Source: Microbacterium sp. Root61
GTDB lineage: Bacteria; Actinomycetota; Actinomycetes; Actinomycetales; Microbacteriaceae
Assembly: GCF_001427525.1 (NCBI RefSeq)
Contig: NZ_LMGU01000001.1
Coordinates: 963,788 to 1,027,787 of the forward strand
Direction: 5' to 3'
DNA: 64,000 bases
The notes under the pieces are model-generated. The model did no database searches. It was not told the DNA's origin and saw only the letters and a program-made list of their open reading frames with translations. Below are positions 27,620-35,661 of the stretch, piece after piece (position 1 is the first letter of the stretch; every line of letters starts with the position of its first letter). Both the position numbers and the translations under genes were made by a program.

Positions 27620-28726
27620 TCAGCCGTTGGGGAAAAGCTCCGGCTCGGTCTTGGCGTAATGCCGTTCCAGCCATCCGCCGTATCGGGGCTTGGCCAGGCA
27701 GGCGGCGTCTGTGACGCATCCGACCACCGGGTCCTCCGCGGCGTAGACCCGGAAGGCGGCGACCTTGCGCGCCAGCGCATCCCCGCCCACGTTCGGGCCG
27801 AGGTTGAGCGACGGATAGCCGACGACGTATCTCACGAGATCCGGCGGGTAGGACACGCCGCGCCATGCGGCACGCGTGATCGTCCCCGTCGCGGAGTGGT
27901 CGGGGTGGTCGCCGGGTGCCCACTCGGCGGACTCCGCCGGGACTTCCGTGAAGAGGCGGTCCGCACCGTACGCCGTGATGAGCTCGCCGACGCTGGCCAC
28001 CAGACCCGCGAGCGACGCCGGGGGCCCGCCGTCGGTCGGCGTCATAGTCGCGATCGCGCCGCTCACCAGTGCGGGCAGACTCACATTGCCGGTCGAGGGG
28101 AACCCGTGCCCCGTCAGGTTGCCGTCCGGGAGGCGGAGGAAGGTGACCGTGATATCGGGATCGTCCTGCGGTGACCATTGGCTCGCGACCATGCCGGCCA
28201 GCAGCGTGACCTTCTTCTCCGACCAGAATCCGGTCTGTCCCCGCATCGTGTTGTAGGCGCGAAGGATGCCGAGCTCGCGCCCCTGCGCGTATCCCCAGCC
28301 GCGACCGGCGTCGGCGCCCGTCAGGAACACCGTCCGCACGCAGTCTCCCGCAGTCATCGCCTCCTGAAGCTGCGGGTTCATGAAGAGCAGATCGTCGTCG
28401 TAGTGCGCCCACACCGACATAGTCACGTTGGCGGTGCAGGGAGTATCGGCGGGAGAGACCGGCACGACGGGTGCGGGCGGCTCGACTGGTGCGGGGGGCG
28501 GCGGCTCGACCGCCGTCGGCGTCGGAGCTGGACTGGCCGCGGGATCATCCGTCGGGTCCGTCGGGGACGAGGAGGGATGAGGGGCTTCTGCGCGCGTCGC
28601 CGTCGTCGTCGTCACGACGAGTGCAGCCACTGCCGCGCCGCCGGCCGCGCACACGACAACGGTGGCGGCGATCGCCAACGTCATGACGAGGGCATAGCGC
28701 CTGCCGCCGCCCTTAACCCCACTCAT
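27620..28726 (-). CDS. Membrane-anchored PIG-L family deacetylase
   Basis: The 368-residue protein has one N-terminal hydrophobic helix (residues about 12-37), then a Pro/Thr/Ser/Ala-rich linker to about residue 95, then a PIG-L/LmbE-type zinc deacetylase domain. Zinc-site motifs are visible as AHYDDDLLFMNP (the usual AHPDD; here AHYDD) and a downstream DHPDHSATG. Members deacetylate N-acetylglucosaminyl compounds. The exported topology suggests a cell-wall or extracellular sugar substrate rather than mycothiol synthesis. The Pro-to-Tyr change in the first motif is unusual. ATG at 28724-28726. Confidence 0.88.
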   Translation of the reverse strand: MSGVKGGGRRYALVMTLAIAATVVVCAAGGAAVAALVVTTTTATRAEAPHPSSSPTDPTDDPAASPAPTPTAVEPPPPAPVEPPAPVVPVSPADTPCTANVTMSVWAHYDDDLLFMNPQLQEAMTAGDCVRTVFLTGADAGRGWGYAQGRELGILRAYNTMRGQTGFWSEKKVTLLAGMVASQWSPQDDPDITVTFLRLPDGNLTGHGFPSTGNVSLPALVSGAIATMTPTDGGPPASLAGLVASVGELITAYGADRLFTEVPAESAEWAPGDHPDHSATGTITRAAWRGVSYPPDLVRYVVGYPSLNLGPNVGGDALARKVAAFRVYAAEDPVVGCVTDAACLAKPRYGGWLERHYAKTEPELFPNG

Positions 28727-28947
28727 CGCAGCTGTCCCCCATCGCCTTCGACGTTCGGCGCGCCCAACCAGCGACGCACGAATCCACTCCCAGAATCCCC
28801 GGATTCTGTCCCCCGACGCGAGGGACCTGAGTCCCCAATTCGTCCGTGTACGGCGATCCTATCCATCTCGCCCGACAAATCGCGGAACCTCGCCGCCCCT
28901 CGTGCAGCCCACGGGCGAGGGCTATCCTGAGCCTGAGGTGAGCGAAG

Positions 28948-29133
28948 ATGCACGCACAGGTAGGCGATCGCGTCCGCGTCCACGGACGCACCGTGGGTTC
29001 CGCAGAGCATGACGGAGTGGTCATCGAGGTGCGCGGCACGGATGCGGATCCGCTGCTCGTGGTCCGCTACGACGACGGCCACGAGGCACTCCTCGCACCC
29101 GGGTCCGACTGCGAGATTCAGCACGTGAGTTGA
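28948..29133 (+). CDS. DUF1918 family small protein
   Basis: The 61-residue protein is a textbook DUF1918 member: MHAQVGDRVRVHGRTVG, then DGVVIEVRGTDADPLLVVRYDDGHEALLAPGSDCEI. It is a small SH3-like beta barrel of unknown function, common in actinobacteria and sometimes stress-associated. ATG at 28948 follows a GAGGTGAGCGAAG leader, with a TATCCT -10 candidate further upstream (about 28922-28927). A terminator hairpin lies at 29230-29263. Confidence 0.93.
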   Translation: MHAQVGDRVRVHGRTVGSAEHDGVVIEVRGTDADPLLVVRYDDGHEALLAPGSDCEIQHVS

Positions 29134-29229
29134 GCCTCGCGGTGTCGCCGAACCACTCTGCGACCGTGCAGCGCCGGCTTCAGCCACCAGCCGAAGCACC
29201 ATCGATCTCACCGCCAGTCCGCATCAGGA

Positions 29230-29263
29230 CTCGAGTCCAGGCCATTGCGGGCCTGGACTCGAG
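29230..29263. terminator. Long hairpin between convergent genes
   Basis: CTCGAGTCCAGGCC (29230-29243) pairs perfectly over 14 bp with GGCCTGGACTCGAG (29250-29263) around a six-base loop. It sits between the DUF1918 gene (plus) and the APC permease gene (minus). It lacks a clear T-tract, which is common for high-GC terminators. Confidence 0.75.
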
Positions 29264-29274
29264 CCCTGTTCCGC

Positions 29275-30774
29275 TCAAGCGAGCGTGGATGTGTCCTCTT
29301 CGCCGCCGATCCGCGAGTAGACGCTGGGTCGAGTGCGGCGCCAGACAAGGGCGAGAACGATGCCCAGGATGATCAGTGCGAAGACGGACCCTTGGAAGAT
29401 GCCCGCGAGCACGACATCTCCTCCGATCAACAGCGGGAAGTAGAAGCTGCTGATTCCGAGCATCACTGCGAGGCCGACGAACCCCAGTGCGGGGGCGATG
29501 ATCGTGTTCCATCGTCGTTCGGTATGCGTCACGCGACGGAAGTACACGATGACGGCGAGACAGGCCATCGCCATGCACAGGAGGAGCGCGTACGTGCCGA
29601 GCCCGAACATCCAGGAGTAGAACGTGACCGCCCCCACGCCCGCCAGGATGAAGGGCACGATGATGACGAGCGTCAGCGCTGAGGTGACGGCAGACGCGAT
29701 TGCGGGCGACTTGTGCGTGCCGTGGACGCGTCCGAGAATCGCCGGATAAACGCCGTCGCGCGCCAAGGCGAACGTGTAGCGCGCCATCGGGTTGTGCGCG
29801 GAGAGCGTGGCAGCGAACAGGCTGGTCACCACCAGACACGTCATGATCTCGGCGACGACCGGCCCGGCGAAATACGACAGCCCTGACGCGAACATGGTGG
29901 ACGGGTTCTCCTGGGCGACCGCGACGACGTTGTCCGTCCCGTAGAACGTGACCAGGGCCCACGAAGAGAACACATAGAAGACCGCGATGAAGCCGATGGC
30001 CAGGTAGGTCGCCCGTGGGACCGTCTTGTCGGGGTTCCTGACCTCGTTGCGGTAGATCGCAGTGCCTTCGAAGCCGAGGAATGTCGCGCTCGCGAACAGG
30101 ATCGCCAGTCCGATCGAGCCGGAAGTGAAGGCGGCCGGCGTGAAGGACTCGACCTGCCACCCCTGCGGTCCGCCCGTCGCGAGCATCGGGATGTTGAAGA
30201 TGAGGACGATGCAGACCTCGATCACCATCATGACGCTGAGCACACGGCCGGAGAGCTCGACATTGAAATGGCCCAGCATCGTCACTGCGACGAAGAGCGC
30301 CGCTCCCCAGCCCCACCACGGAACGGGTGAGAATCCGAAGAGCGAGGTCATCAGAACTTCGGCTTGATCACCGAAGAACGCGTAGGTGCCGACGAGCAAC
30401 GTCATGTAGCCCAACTGCGCCAGAAACGCCGACGACAGGCCCAAGGGCTTTCCGAGGCCCCCAGTGATGTAGGCGTAGAACGCGCCGGCGCGCGGGAAGT
30501 TGCGTGCCATGGTCGTGAACCCGACGGCGAACAGCATCAGGATGACGCCCATGACCAAGTAGGTGGCCGGCGCTCCCGCACCATTGCCCTCCGAGATGAC
30601 GAGTGGCATCACTCCGGCAACGGCGCCGAGTGGTGCAGACATGGCGAGAACGGTGAGGATGAGCTTGAGCGTGCCCATCTTCCCTTGAAGCTGCTCCCCC
30701 GGTCGGCCCGGAGCGTCGGCCGACGCGAGGAGTGTGATCGGGAGCCTCGGCTCCGCGGATTCAGCGTTGATCAT
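29275..30774 (-). CDS. APC family amino acid/amine permease
   Basis: The 499-residue protein has about 12-13 helices and the APC superfamily N-terminal pattern: LTVLAMSAPLGAVAGVMPLVISEGNG (helix 1 with the broken GxG region), then NFPRAGAFYAYITGGLGKPLGLSSAFLAQLGY. FLGFEGTAIYRNEVRNPDKTVPRATY lies near residue 230. It likely imports an amine or amino acid. It is the second gene after the SDR at 30889-31659 on the same strand, with a hairpin at 30865-30884 between them. Its place in the TetR-controlled cluster suggests it imports the cluster's substrate (inference). ATG at 30772-30774 has AAAGGAC upstream. Confidence 0.92.
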   Translation of the reverse strand: MINAESAEPRLPITLLASADAPGRPGEQLQGKMGTLKLILTVLAMSAPLGAVAGVMPLVISEGNGAGAPATYLVMGVILMLFAVGFTTMARNFPRAGAFYAYITGGLGKPLGLSSAFLAQLGYMTLLVGTYAFFGDQAEVLMTSLFGFSPVPWWGWGAALFVAVTMLGHFNVELSGRVLSVMMVIEVCIVLIFNIPMLATGGPQGWQVESFTPAAFTSGSIGLAILFASATFLGFEGTAIYRNEVRNPDKTVPRATYLAIGFIAVFYVFSSWALVTFYGTDNVVAVAQENPSTMFASGLSYFAGPVVAEIMTCLVVTSLFAATLSAHNPMARYTFALARDGVYPAILGRVHGTHKSPAIASAVTSALTLVIIVPFILAGVGAVTFYSWMFGLGTYALLLCMAMACLAVIVYFRRVTHTERRWNTIIAPALGFVGLAVMLGISSFYFPLLIGGDVVLAGIFQGSVFALIILGIVLALVWRRTRPSVYSRIGGEEDTSTLA

Positions 30775-30864
30775 TTCGGGTTGTCCTTTGATACAGGACA
30801 GCATCAACTGGAAAGGCGACACTGCCAAACGAGAGACGACGCGGTGGTGCAGGGTGGTGCGGGT

Positions 30865-30884
30865 CGACGGGCACGCGCCCGTCG
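30865..30884 (-). terminator. Intercistronic hairpin between SDR and permease genes
   Basis: CGACGGGC (30865-30872) and GCCCGTCG (30877-30884) form a perfect 8-bp stem with a four-base loop directly after the SDR gene on the minus strand. It may attenuate read-through from the SDR gene into the permease gene or stabilise the mRNA end. No T-tract is present. Confidence 0.45.
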
Positions 30885-30888
30885 GGGA

Positions 30889-31659
30889 TCAGCGGCCGGC
30901 CAAGAGCCCGCCGTCGATCACGATTTCGGATCCGGAGATGTATGACGCGTCATCGGACGCAAGGAAAGCCACCACGGAGGAGATCTCTTCGGCTGCCGCG
31001 AATCGTCGAAGAGGTACAGCACTGAGGCCGGCTTCTCTGGAGCCTTCGGGCAGCGCGGCGAACTCCTCGCGGAGCATGGGGGTCTCGACGTAGCCGGGAT
31101 GGATGCTGTTCACCCGGATGCCGTCGGGACCGTAGGTGAGCGCCGCGGCCTTGGACATCGAGGCGACGGCCCCCTTCGAGGCCACATACGCGATGTAGTC
31201 CGGCGCACCGATGATGCCGTATATCGATGCGGTGTTCACGATGGATGGGCTGACGCCTTTTCGAAGCAGGTCCACGAGGGCTTTGATTCCGAGGAACACG
31301 CCCTTCTGATTGATGTCGATCGTTCGCTGCCACGTTTCCTCGGTCGCTTCCTCAGCACCGCGCATGTCGACAACGCCGGCGTTGTTGACGAGGATGTCGA
31401 GCCGACCGAAGCGCGCTTCGATCAGGTCATGAACAGCAATCCACTGTTCGAGCGATCGGACGTCGTGGGTGATGAACTCTACGTTGAGGCCTGCAGATCG
31501 CAGAGCGTTCTGCTTTTCCAACCCCGCGTTCGTGCTCACATCGCCGAAGACGACGATGGCACCCTCCTGCGCGAGTCGCTCCACGTGCGATGCGCCTTGG
31601 CCGCCGGCGCCGCCGGAGACGTAGGCGATGCGCCCGAGCAGTCGATTCGTGAACGCCAT
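30889..31659 (-). CDS. SDR family NAD(P)-dependent oxidoreductase
   Basis: The 256-residue classical short-chain dehydrogenase has cofactor motif SGGAGGQG (residues 15-22), NNAGV near residue 92, and a catalytic Ser-Tyr-Lys in NTASIYGIIGAPDYIAYVASKGAV (about 140-163). It ends with SGSEIVIDGGLLAGR. An Asp after strand 2 (VVFGDV) favours NAD over NADP. The substrate is unknown, presumably an alcohol/ketone made by the neighbouring flavin monooxygenase route. The operator-like palindrome at 31686-31703 lies just upstream of its start, matching those before the other two promoters of this cluster. Confidence 0.93.
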   Translation of the reverse strand: MAFTNRLLGRIAYVSGGAGGQGASHVERLAQEGAIVVFGDVSTNAGLEKQNALRSAGLNVEFITHDVRSLEQWIAVHDLIEARFGRLDILVNNAGVVDMRGAEEATEETWQRTIDINQKGVFLGIKALVDLLRKGVSPSIVNTASIYGIIGAPDYIAYVASKGAVASMSKAAALTYGPDGIRVNSIHPGYVETPMLREEFAALPEGSREAGLSAVPLRRFAAAEEISSVVAFLASDDASYISGSEIVIDGGLLAGR

Positions 31660-31685
31660 CGTGACTCCTTCGAGTTCGAAACCAA

Positions 31686-31703
31686 TCTGAACATTTGTTC
31701 AAT
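31686..31703. promoter_or_regulatory. TetR-type operator 1 (SDR/permease promoter)
   Basis: TCTGAACATTTGTTCAAT contains TGAACA and TGTTCA inverted around TT. It shares the frame TCTGgACAnnTGTTCAGA with 31862-31879 and 34941-34958, two other promoter regions of the same cluster. It lies 26 bases upstream of the SDR start on the minus strand. Confidence 0.75.
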
Positions 31704-31861
31704 GTGAGGTCACTATAAGAGCAGAAACACGACGGCGTCAATGGCAAGCGTCGAACAGTCTCGAAAGACGCTCGGCCGCAGGAGGGTGGACACGATTCGC
31801 ACCCGATGGAGAGGATTGCGGCCGCGCGGCACGGAAGCCTAGGATTCCCATCAAGTCAGTA

Positions 31862-31879
31862 TTTGGACAAACGTCCAGA
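31862..31879. promoter_or_regulatory. TetR-type operator 2 (second SDR promoter)
   Basis: TTTGGACAAACGTCCAGA is an inverted repeat (TGGAC-AAAC-GTCCA). The symmetry extends outward to GTA and TAC (31859-31861 and 31880-31882), giving 10-base arms with one mismatch. It matches operator 3 at 13 of 18 positions and lies 25 bases upstream of the SDR start at 31905. Confidence 0.78.
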
Positions 31880-31904
31880 TACTTCAACGAGAATGGGATG
31901 CCTC

Positions 31905-32723
31905 ATGGGACTGCTTGATGAGAAAGTCATCGTCATAACCGGCGGAGCGAACGGACAGGGCCGAGCGCACGCCGTCGCATCGGCCCGCGAAGGCGCTGAC
32001 GTGGTGCTGCTCGATCTTGCTCCGCTCGATTCGGCGGCGTTCGCGACCACGATCGCGCTGGTCGAGCATTACGGCGGAGCCTGCCTTCCGCTGCGCGTGA
32101 GCGTGACAGACCAGGCAGAGCTGGACGCGGCGTTCCAATCCGCCGTCGACGCTTTCGGGCGAATCGACGGAGTGATCCTCAATGCCGGCATCCATCGGAG
32201 CGCGCCCTTCTGGGAGACCTCGGAATCCGACTGGGACGCGGTGTTCGACGTCAATCTCAAAGGAGCGTGGCGCACGGCCAAGGCGGCGGCCCCGCACTTC
32301 ATCCGGCAGAACGACGGGGGGTCGATCGTCATGATCTCATCAGTCGACGGCTACGACCCCGAGGTCGATTCGACGGCCTACGGCGTCTCGAAGACGGGGA
32401 TCCTGGGCCTGCTGAAGTATGTCGGACTCGAGCTGGCCCCGTTCGGTGTCAGAGTCAACGGCATCGCCCCCGGACTCATCGACACCGCCATGGTGCAGAG
32501 CCAGGCCTTCTACGATCTCCTCGCCGGTGAGGAGGGCGCCGGCACCCCGCAGCACCTGATCGAGTACGCCCAGGACTTCGTCGCCCTCGACGGCATCGAC
32601 CTCATCTCGCCGGACGAGGTGGCCAATGCCGCCGTCTTCCTCAATTCGTCGCTGTCGCGCACCGTCACCGGGGCCGTCATCCCCGTCGATGGCGGGCACA
32701 TGATCCTCAACCGGAAGAAGTAG
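31905..32723 (+). CDS. SDR family oxidoreductase, GGxxGQGRAHA subtype
   Basis: The 272-residue short-chain dehydrogenase has cofactor motif TGGANGQGRAHAVASAREGADVVLLDL, NAGIH near residue 90, and catalytic S-Y-K in MISSVDGYDPEVDSTAYGVSKTG. It ends with TGAVIPVDGGHMIL. The GQGRAHA signature resembles the mycofactocin-coupled SDR group, but the insertion typical of that group after strand 2 looks shorter here, and no mycofactocin genes are in the window. ATG at 31905 (MGLLDEKVIVITGG) was preferred over ATG at 31893. Operator 2 lies upstream, so the cluster TetR probably controls it. Confidence 0.92.
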   Translation: MGLLDEKVIVITGGANGQGRAHAVASAREGADVVLLDLAPLDSAAFATTIALVEHYGGACLPLRVSVTDQAELDAAFQSAVDAFGRIDGVILNAGIHRSAPFWETSESDWDAVFDVNLKGAWRTAKAAAPHFIRQNDGGSIVMISSVDGYDPEVDSTAYGVSKTGILGLLKYVGLELAPFGVRVNGIAPGLIDTAMVQSQAFYDLLAGEEGAGTPQHLIEYAQDFVALDGIDLISPDEVANAAVFLNSSLSRTVTGAVIPVDGGHMILNRKK

Positions 32724-32730
32724 CCGGCCA

Positions 32731-32773
32731 TCGCGGGTGGGGTCCGCCCACGACGGACAGACCCCACCCGCGA
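32731..32773 (+). terminator. Terminator of the second SDR gene
   Basis: TCGCGGGTGGGGTC (32731-32744) pairs perfectly over 14 bp with GACCCCACCCGCGA (32760-32773). The 15-base loop can itself pair in part (CCG with CGG). It starts eight bases after the SDR stop. Confidence 0.82.
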
Positions 32774-32860
32774 GACAACGACGGCATCCCCCACAGCCGG
32801 CCTCCCTCGAGTACCGGCTCTTCGGCATGCCCACTGAACAGGCTCACGCCCGCCGACAAC

Positions 32861-32890
32861 GGGGTGTCCGGCCGATCGGCCGGACACCCC
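32861..32890 (-). terminator. Terminator of the flavin monooxygenase operon
   Basis: GGGGTGTCCGGCC (32861-32873) pairs perfectly over 13 bp with GGCCGGACACCCC (32878-32890) around GATC. It lies 15 bases past the cupin stop on the minus strand. Confidence 0.85.
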
Positions 32891-32905
32891 GCATCCTCGA
32901 TAGCC

Positions 32906-33238
32906 CTATGGGGTGTTGATGACGAAGACCTTCCGAAGCTGCTCGTGCACGGTCCACGTCGCGACCTCGCCTGCGTCGACGAACACGAGATCTCCAGCCG
33001 CCACGTCGATGCTCGCCCCGTTCTGACCGGTCACGGTGGCGCGCCCTTCGAGCACGACCACCGTCTCCTGCCCGGGAAGATTGGCGTGCACGCCGGGAGC
33101 GGCCTGCCATACGCCGTGGAACTGCTTCTCGTCGGCGCTGGTGTACAAGCGATTCGCCCACACCTGGGCGTCGCTGTCATCGCGCGGCTTGGACTCCACA
33201 GCAATGGTCTTCGGGTCGAACTTGCGAATGCTGGACAT
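32906..33238 (-). CDS. DUF861-type cupin protein
   Basis: The 110-residue single-domain cupin belongs to the cupin_3/DUF861 group. It shows ETVVVLEGRATVTGQNGASIDVAAGDLVFVDAGEVATWTVHEQLRKVFVI, which is the usual VLEG-x-GD-x-F-x-G-x-x-TW-x-RK pattern. It starts with SSIRKFDPKTIAVESKPR. Such cupins are small metal-binding enzymes or binding proteins, including ureidoglycine aminohydrolase relatives. It is the last gene of the operon flavin reductase, monooxygenase, cupin. ATG at 33236-33238 is preceded by AAGGAGAAACACC. The function in this pathway is unknown. Confidence 0.88.
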   Translation of the reverse strand: MSSIRKFDPKTIAVESKPRDDSDAQVWANRLYTSADEKQFHGVWQAAPGVHANLPGQETVVVLEGRATVTGQNGASIDVAAGDLVFVDAGEVATWTVHEQLRKVFVINTP

Positions 33239-33283
33239 GGTGTTTCTCCTTGACTCCGGGACGGATCCCGCGTGGGTGGGGTG

Positions 33284-34378
33284 CTACTTGGTCGAACCGG
33301 TCAGGTGCGCGAGCCGAGGCGAAACGTCGCGGCCGAGCAGCTCGAAGCTGCGGCGATACGAATCCGCATCGTCCTGGTATTCGTGGGCGAAGGTGACGAG
33401 GCTCCCGAATCCGCCGACGCTGTCGTAGAGCGCCTCGACCTTGGCTGCGACGGTCTCCGGAGAGCCGACGATGAGGAAGTTGTCCAGCATCCACTCGATC
33501 GAGAGCTCCTCGGGAGCGATCTGCCCGCCCGAAAGGAGGTCGCCGATGTGCAGCTTCTCCACGAAGGTGGGGATGTTGTAGTCGCGCCACAGGGTGCCCA
33601 TGGCGCCGTTGAGCACCTTGTCGCGAGCTTCTTCGTCCGTGTCGGCCACGAAGATGTCGCGGCAGATGTGCCAGTCGGCGCGGTCCGGTGTGTGCCCAGC
33701 CTCCACAGCTGCGGTGGCATAGGTTTCCCAGTGTTGGACCAGGACGGATTCGTGGACTTCCTGGCTGAGTGGAATGCAGCCACGCCTCCCCGCCTCCGTG
33801 AGGGTGGGCGACTTCGCCTGCATCCCCGTCATCATGAGGCGGATCCCGCCTGCCTGTAGCGGACGAAGATGCGGGCCCTCGATGTCCTCGCTGTATGCAG
33901 GCATGTCCACAGAGAAGAACTCGCCATCGATCTTGAAAGGACCTGTCTTGTTCCAGATGGCCTCGAGGATGTCGAGAGCCTCCACCATCATCTTGGGGTT
34001 GTCCTTGCCCGTCCCGAAGAGCTGGGCATCACTCGGATACGCGCCCGGGGCCACGCCGGCGATGTAGCGACCGCCCGTCATGTGGTCCAGCCACATCATC
34101 CGGTGAGCCAAGGCGACGGGGTTGTGATAAGCCAAAAGGTGGGCGGCGGCCCCCAGCGTGATGTTGGTGGTGATCTGCGACGCCGCCGCGATCATCGCGT
34201 CCGGCGCCGGACTCGGTTCACCGCCCAGCGTGTAGTGCTCGGCGAAGAACGCCTCGTCGATGCCGTACTCGTCAGCCCATTTGGTCAGCTGGAGGTCCCA
34301 GTCGATGACTTCGCGCACAGTGCGCTTGCCCGCGGCATACTGCGAGGCGTAAGGGATGTTGAAGATGCCGAATTTCAT
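33284..34378 (-). CDS. LLM-class (luciferase-like) flavin-dependent monooxygenase
   Basis: The 364-residue protein is a bacterial-luciferase-fold TIM barrel. It has MKFGIFNIPYASQ, WADEYGIDEAFFAEHYTLGGEPSPAPDAMIAAA, LGAAAHLLAYHNPVALAHRMMWLDHMTGGRYIAGVAPGAY (FMN phosphate region) and FLIVGSPETVAAKVEALYD near the C-terminus. It resembles alkanal/limonene-monooxygenase-type proteins and should use FMNH2 from the flavin reductase encoded four bases upstream. The likely reaction is oxygen insertion into a small organic substrate, not identifiable here. ATG at 34376-34378 follows AGAAAAGGTAGCTCC. Confidence 0.9.
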   Translation of the reverse strand: MKFGIFNIPYASQYAAGKRTVREVIDWDLQLTKWADEYGIDEAFFAEHYTLGGEPSPAPDAMIAAASQITTNITLGAAAHLLAYHNPVALAHRMMWLDHMTGGRYIAGVAPGAYPSDAQLFGTGKDNPKMMVEALDILEAIWNKTGPFKIDGEFFSVDMPAYSEDIEGPHLRPLQAGGIRLMMTGMQAKSPTLTEAGRRGCIPLSQEVHESVLVQHWETYATAAVEAGHTPDRADWHICRDIFVADTDEEARDKVLNGAMGTLWRDYNIPTFVEKLHIGDLLSGGQIAPEELSIEWMLDNFLIVGSPETVAAKVEALYDSVGGFGSLVTFAHEYQDDADSYRRSFELLGRDVSPRLAHLTGSTK

Positions 34379-34382
34379 GGAG

Positions 34383-34922
34383 CTACCTTTTCTCTTGAGT
34401 GGCGGGGGATGCGGGCGCAGCGAGCGTCTGGAAGCCCGACTTGTGGAAGACGAGCGGAGGTAGGACCTCGCCGTTGCGCGATGGGCAATCGAGACCGAGC
34501 ACTCGGGCGACGACGATGATGTGATCCCCTCCGTCGAACTCGTCCTGAACACTGCAGTCGATCCACGCCACTCCCCCGGCGATGACAGAACCGCCCAGTC
34601 CGTTGACGTGGAATGCGTCCACTCCGGCGAACTTGTCGGTACCGGATCGCGCGAACTGACGGGCTACCAGATCCTGTTCCTGCGCCAGCACGTTGACGAC
34701 GAAGCGGCCCGACCTTTCGATCAGCGGCCAGGTCGTCGATGATCGCGCGACCGACAGGAGGATGAGCGGCGGATCAAGCGACAGGGACACGAACGACTGC
34801 AGTGTCATCCCCACCGGCACATCGTTGTGCATGGACGTGATGACGACCACGCCGGTCGGAAAATGACCCAGCGCCTGGCGCATCGATAACGAATCGACCA
34901 GCGGATGCTCAATTGCAACCAT
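34383..34922 (-). CDS. Flavin reductase (HpaC-like), partner of the monooxygenase
   Basis: The 179-residue protein has the flavin-reductase split-barrel pattern: LRQ-like SMRQALGHFPTGVVVITSM, PVGMTLQSFVSLSLDPPLILLSVARSSTTWPLI, RFVVNVLAQEQDLVARQFA, then HIIVVARVLGLD near residue 140. It should supply FMNH2 or FADH2 to the adjacent luciferase-family enzyme, forming a two-component monooxygenase. It is the first gene of the minus-strand operon. ATG at 34920-34922 has GGAG five bases upstream. The operator at 34941-34958 overlaps its promoter, shared with the divergent TetR gene. Confidence 0.93.
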   Translation of the reverse strand: MVAIEHPLVDSLSMRQALGHFPTGVVVITSMHNDVPVGMTLQSFVSLSLDPPLILLSVARSSTTWPLIERSGRFVVNVLAQEQDLVARQFARSGTDKFAGVDAFHVNGLGGSVIAGGVAWIDCSVQDEFDGGDHIIVVARVLGLDCPSRNGEVLPPLVFHKSGFQTLAAPASPATQEKR

Positions 34923-34940
34923 GGGAACTCCTTCGTTGAA

Positions 34941-34958
34941 TCTGGACAATTGTTCAGA
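34941..34958. promoter_or_regulatory. TetR-type operator 3 (monooxygenase operon/TetR divergent promoter)
   Basis: TCTGGACAATTGTTCAGA is an 18-bp palindrome with a single mismatched pair. It lies in the 142-base gap between the divergent flavin reductase and tetR genes, 19 bases from the former. It is the best copy of the motif shared with operators 1 and 2, and its place next to the regulator gene suggests autoregulation. Confidence 0.85.
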
Positions 34959-35064
34959 CTGTAGCATTGACCTCCGCGAAGATCGAGTGTCGTTTCGAGG
35001 TTCGATCGTTCGAAATAGACTGCAGACAGACACGGCGGGGGCCGACTCCCCCAAGGAGGCATGA

Positions 35065-35661
35065 ATGGCGCGGAACAATGAGCGTTCCGAGGCGACTCGC
35101 GTCGCCCTGATGGAGGCTGCGCTCCAGGTCACAGCCGATGTCGGGGTGCGGGGCGTGACGCATCGACGCGTTGCCCAGCAGGCGGGCGTCGCGCTCGGCG
35201 TCACGAGCTATCACTACGCGAGCATCGACGAGCTGTTGCTGGAGGCGTTCTCACTCTGGGTCTCGCGGATGAGCGCCAAGTGGGAGGCACGATTCCTGAG
35301 CGCGAAGACCGAAGAAGACGTGCTGCAGGCCGCCGTCAGCATCATCTCCGCCCAACACGGTGACAAAAACGACCGCATCCTGTTGTACGAGCTCTACGCC
35401 CAGACCGTCCGAGACTCGAACTACCACGAACTGGCGGCGAACTGGTCCCAGGTGACGCGTGCATCGATCGAACGTCTGTACTCGCCGACCGTCGCCCAAC
35501 AGCTTGAGGCCGCGTGGGAAGGACTGGCCGTACAGCTCGTCATGGGCGGGTCGATCGAGAAGGTCGAACAGGGAGAGGCTCTCCTCCGACTCGTGCTGCA
35601 GCAGGAGCAGCCTCGCATTCGCGAGGGCGTGGATCTCGCAGAGCTGGATCTGACGTTGTGA
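35065..35661 (+). CDS. TetR family transcriptional regulator of the cluster
   Basis: The 198-residue protein has an N-terminal TetR HTH: TRVALMEAALQVTADVGVRGVTHRRVAQQAGVALGVTSYHYASIDELLLEAF (residues about 11-62), then a helical ligand-binding domain. It is divergent from the flavin reductase operon, and three copies of an 18-bp palindrome occur upstream of that operon and both SDR genes. It most likely represses all three transcripts and releases them on binding the substrate or a product (inference). ATG at 35065 has AAGGAGG upstream; ATG at 35061 is out of frame. Confidence 0.92.
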   Translation: MARNNERSEATRVALMEAALQVTADVGVRGVTHRRVAQQAGVALGVTSYHYASIDELLLEAFSLWVSRMSAKWEARFLSAKTEEDVLQAAVSIISAQHGDKNDRILLYELYAQTVRDSNYHELAANWSQVTRASIERLYSPTVAQQLEAAWEGLAVQLVMGGSIEKVEQGEALLRLVLQQEQPRIREGVDLAELDLTL

